DNA of 64,000 nucleotides from NCBI RefSeq assembly GCF_025947365.1, contig NZ_CP110012.1, forward strand, positions 4,650,001 through 4,714,000. Reading direction: 5' to 3'. Source of the DNA: Flavobacterium sp. N502540. GTDB lineage: Bacteria > Bacteroidota > Bacteroidia > Flavobacteriales > Flavobacteriaceae. Made by a program: the position numbers and the translations under genes. Of the stretch, positions 63,740 through 64,000 are shown one piece after another. The notes under the pieces were generated by a model. The model ran no database searches. It saw only the letters and a list, made by a program, of their open reading frames with translations, and was not told the origin of the DNA. Within the stretch, counting starts at the first letter, position 1, and every line of letters starts with the position of its first letter.

Positions 63740-64000
63740 TTATTTTACAAACATTCCCGAAAACAACATTTTTTTGTCAAAATTCAATGTTGTTTTGTAA
63801 GGTCCATTTTTTATTTCAATGTAGTTAGCGAATTTTAAACTTTCATAATCAATTATTGAGTTTTTGTCAAATAATTTGACCACATCTTCGAATTTCATAC
63901 CTGTTTTCAATCCGTTTTCAAATGAAATTTCAACCTTCCTAAAATCGTTTATAGCATATCCCATAATTTGGTTTTCTTTCCTGTTTTCAGGATTCTTTTT
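63740..64000 (-). CDS. Protein of unknown function, 5' end outside the window
   Basis: The frame is open through the right edge: there is no stop between the ATG at 63964 and position 64000, so the visible 87 codons are a C-terminal part, or a whole 74-residue protein if the ATG at 63964 is used. The visible part (AINDFRKVEISFENGLKTGMKFEDVVKLFDKNS) is alpha/beta. Function unknown. Confidence 0.55.
   Translation of the reverse strand, partial: KKNPENRKENQIMGYAINDFRKVEISFENGLKTGMKFEDVVKLFDKNSIIDYESLKFANYIEIKNGPYKTTLNFDKKMLFSGMFVK

Overview
The window is a stretch of a Flavobacterium-type chromosome (Bacteroidota, Flavobacteriaceae). The signs are the low GC content, adjacent gldF and gldG gliding-motility genes, a type IX secretion (T9SS) type C-terminal domain, TAnnTTTG-like -7 promoter elements without clear Shine-Dalgarno sequences, and family choices typical of the group (DUF4294, a CzcA/CusA RND pump, a giant multidomain subtilisin). 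No rRNA, tRNA or CRISPR array was recognised.

Layout. 1-6057 (minus) is the 5' two thousand codons of a giant secreted subtilase that runs off the left edge. 6.4-8.2 kb holds a divergent DUF4294 / M42 aminopeptidase pair. 8.4-17.3 kb is a coherent metal-efflux module: response regulator, sensor kinase, then TolC-like outer membrane factor, adaptor lipoprotein, a porin-like beta-barrel and a CzcA/CusA-type pump. Spaced direct repeats upstream of the first structural gene look like the regulator's operator. 17.5-37.0 kb is mostly housekeeping: ankyrin protein, SRPBCC protein, purC, GNAT, S9 peptidase, HAD phosphatase, phoH, a DUF62 enzyme, gldFG, dnaN, a FrnE-like DsbA protein, a membrane MutS-like ATPase, a universal stress protein and mnmE. 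Several intergenic spaces here carry short dispersed repeats: GTTTCAA-type heptamer arrays and CAGTCGCAGT-type repeats. One heptamer array lies inside the mnmE coding sequence.

37.1-41.3 kb is an accessory island of small plus-strand genes. It contains a HicB-like protein, a SLATT-type 2TM effector, an AbiTii-domain protein and two unknown proteins. The spacers between them are repeated: two genes share a ~190 bp leader, two spacers share a 3' element, and one gene is followed by an attC-like inverted structure. This is the best candidate for a little-described, probably anti-phage, cassette-like system. 41.27-45.33 kb looks like a relic composite transposon: a truncated and a full-length but decayed IS6-like element, in the same orientation, bracket a visibly more GC-rich gene for a T9SS cargo protein.

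45.5-50.5 kb holds a fumarylacetoacetate hydrolase family enzyme, an S41 peptidase and two unknown genes. From 50.66 kb to the right edge there is a one-direction block of 18 closely spaced minus-strand genes. Almost all are exported, lipoprotein or membrane proteins of unknown function; the few recognisable domains are YARHG, a thioredoxin-like fold and carboxypeptidase-regulatory-like. It resembles an accessory array, for example immunity-type genes behind a toxin beyond the window, but that is inference.
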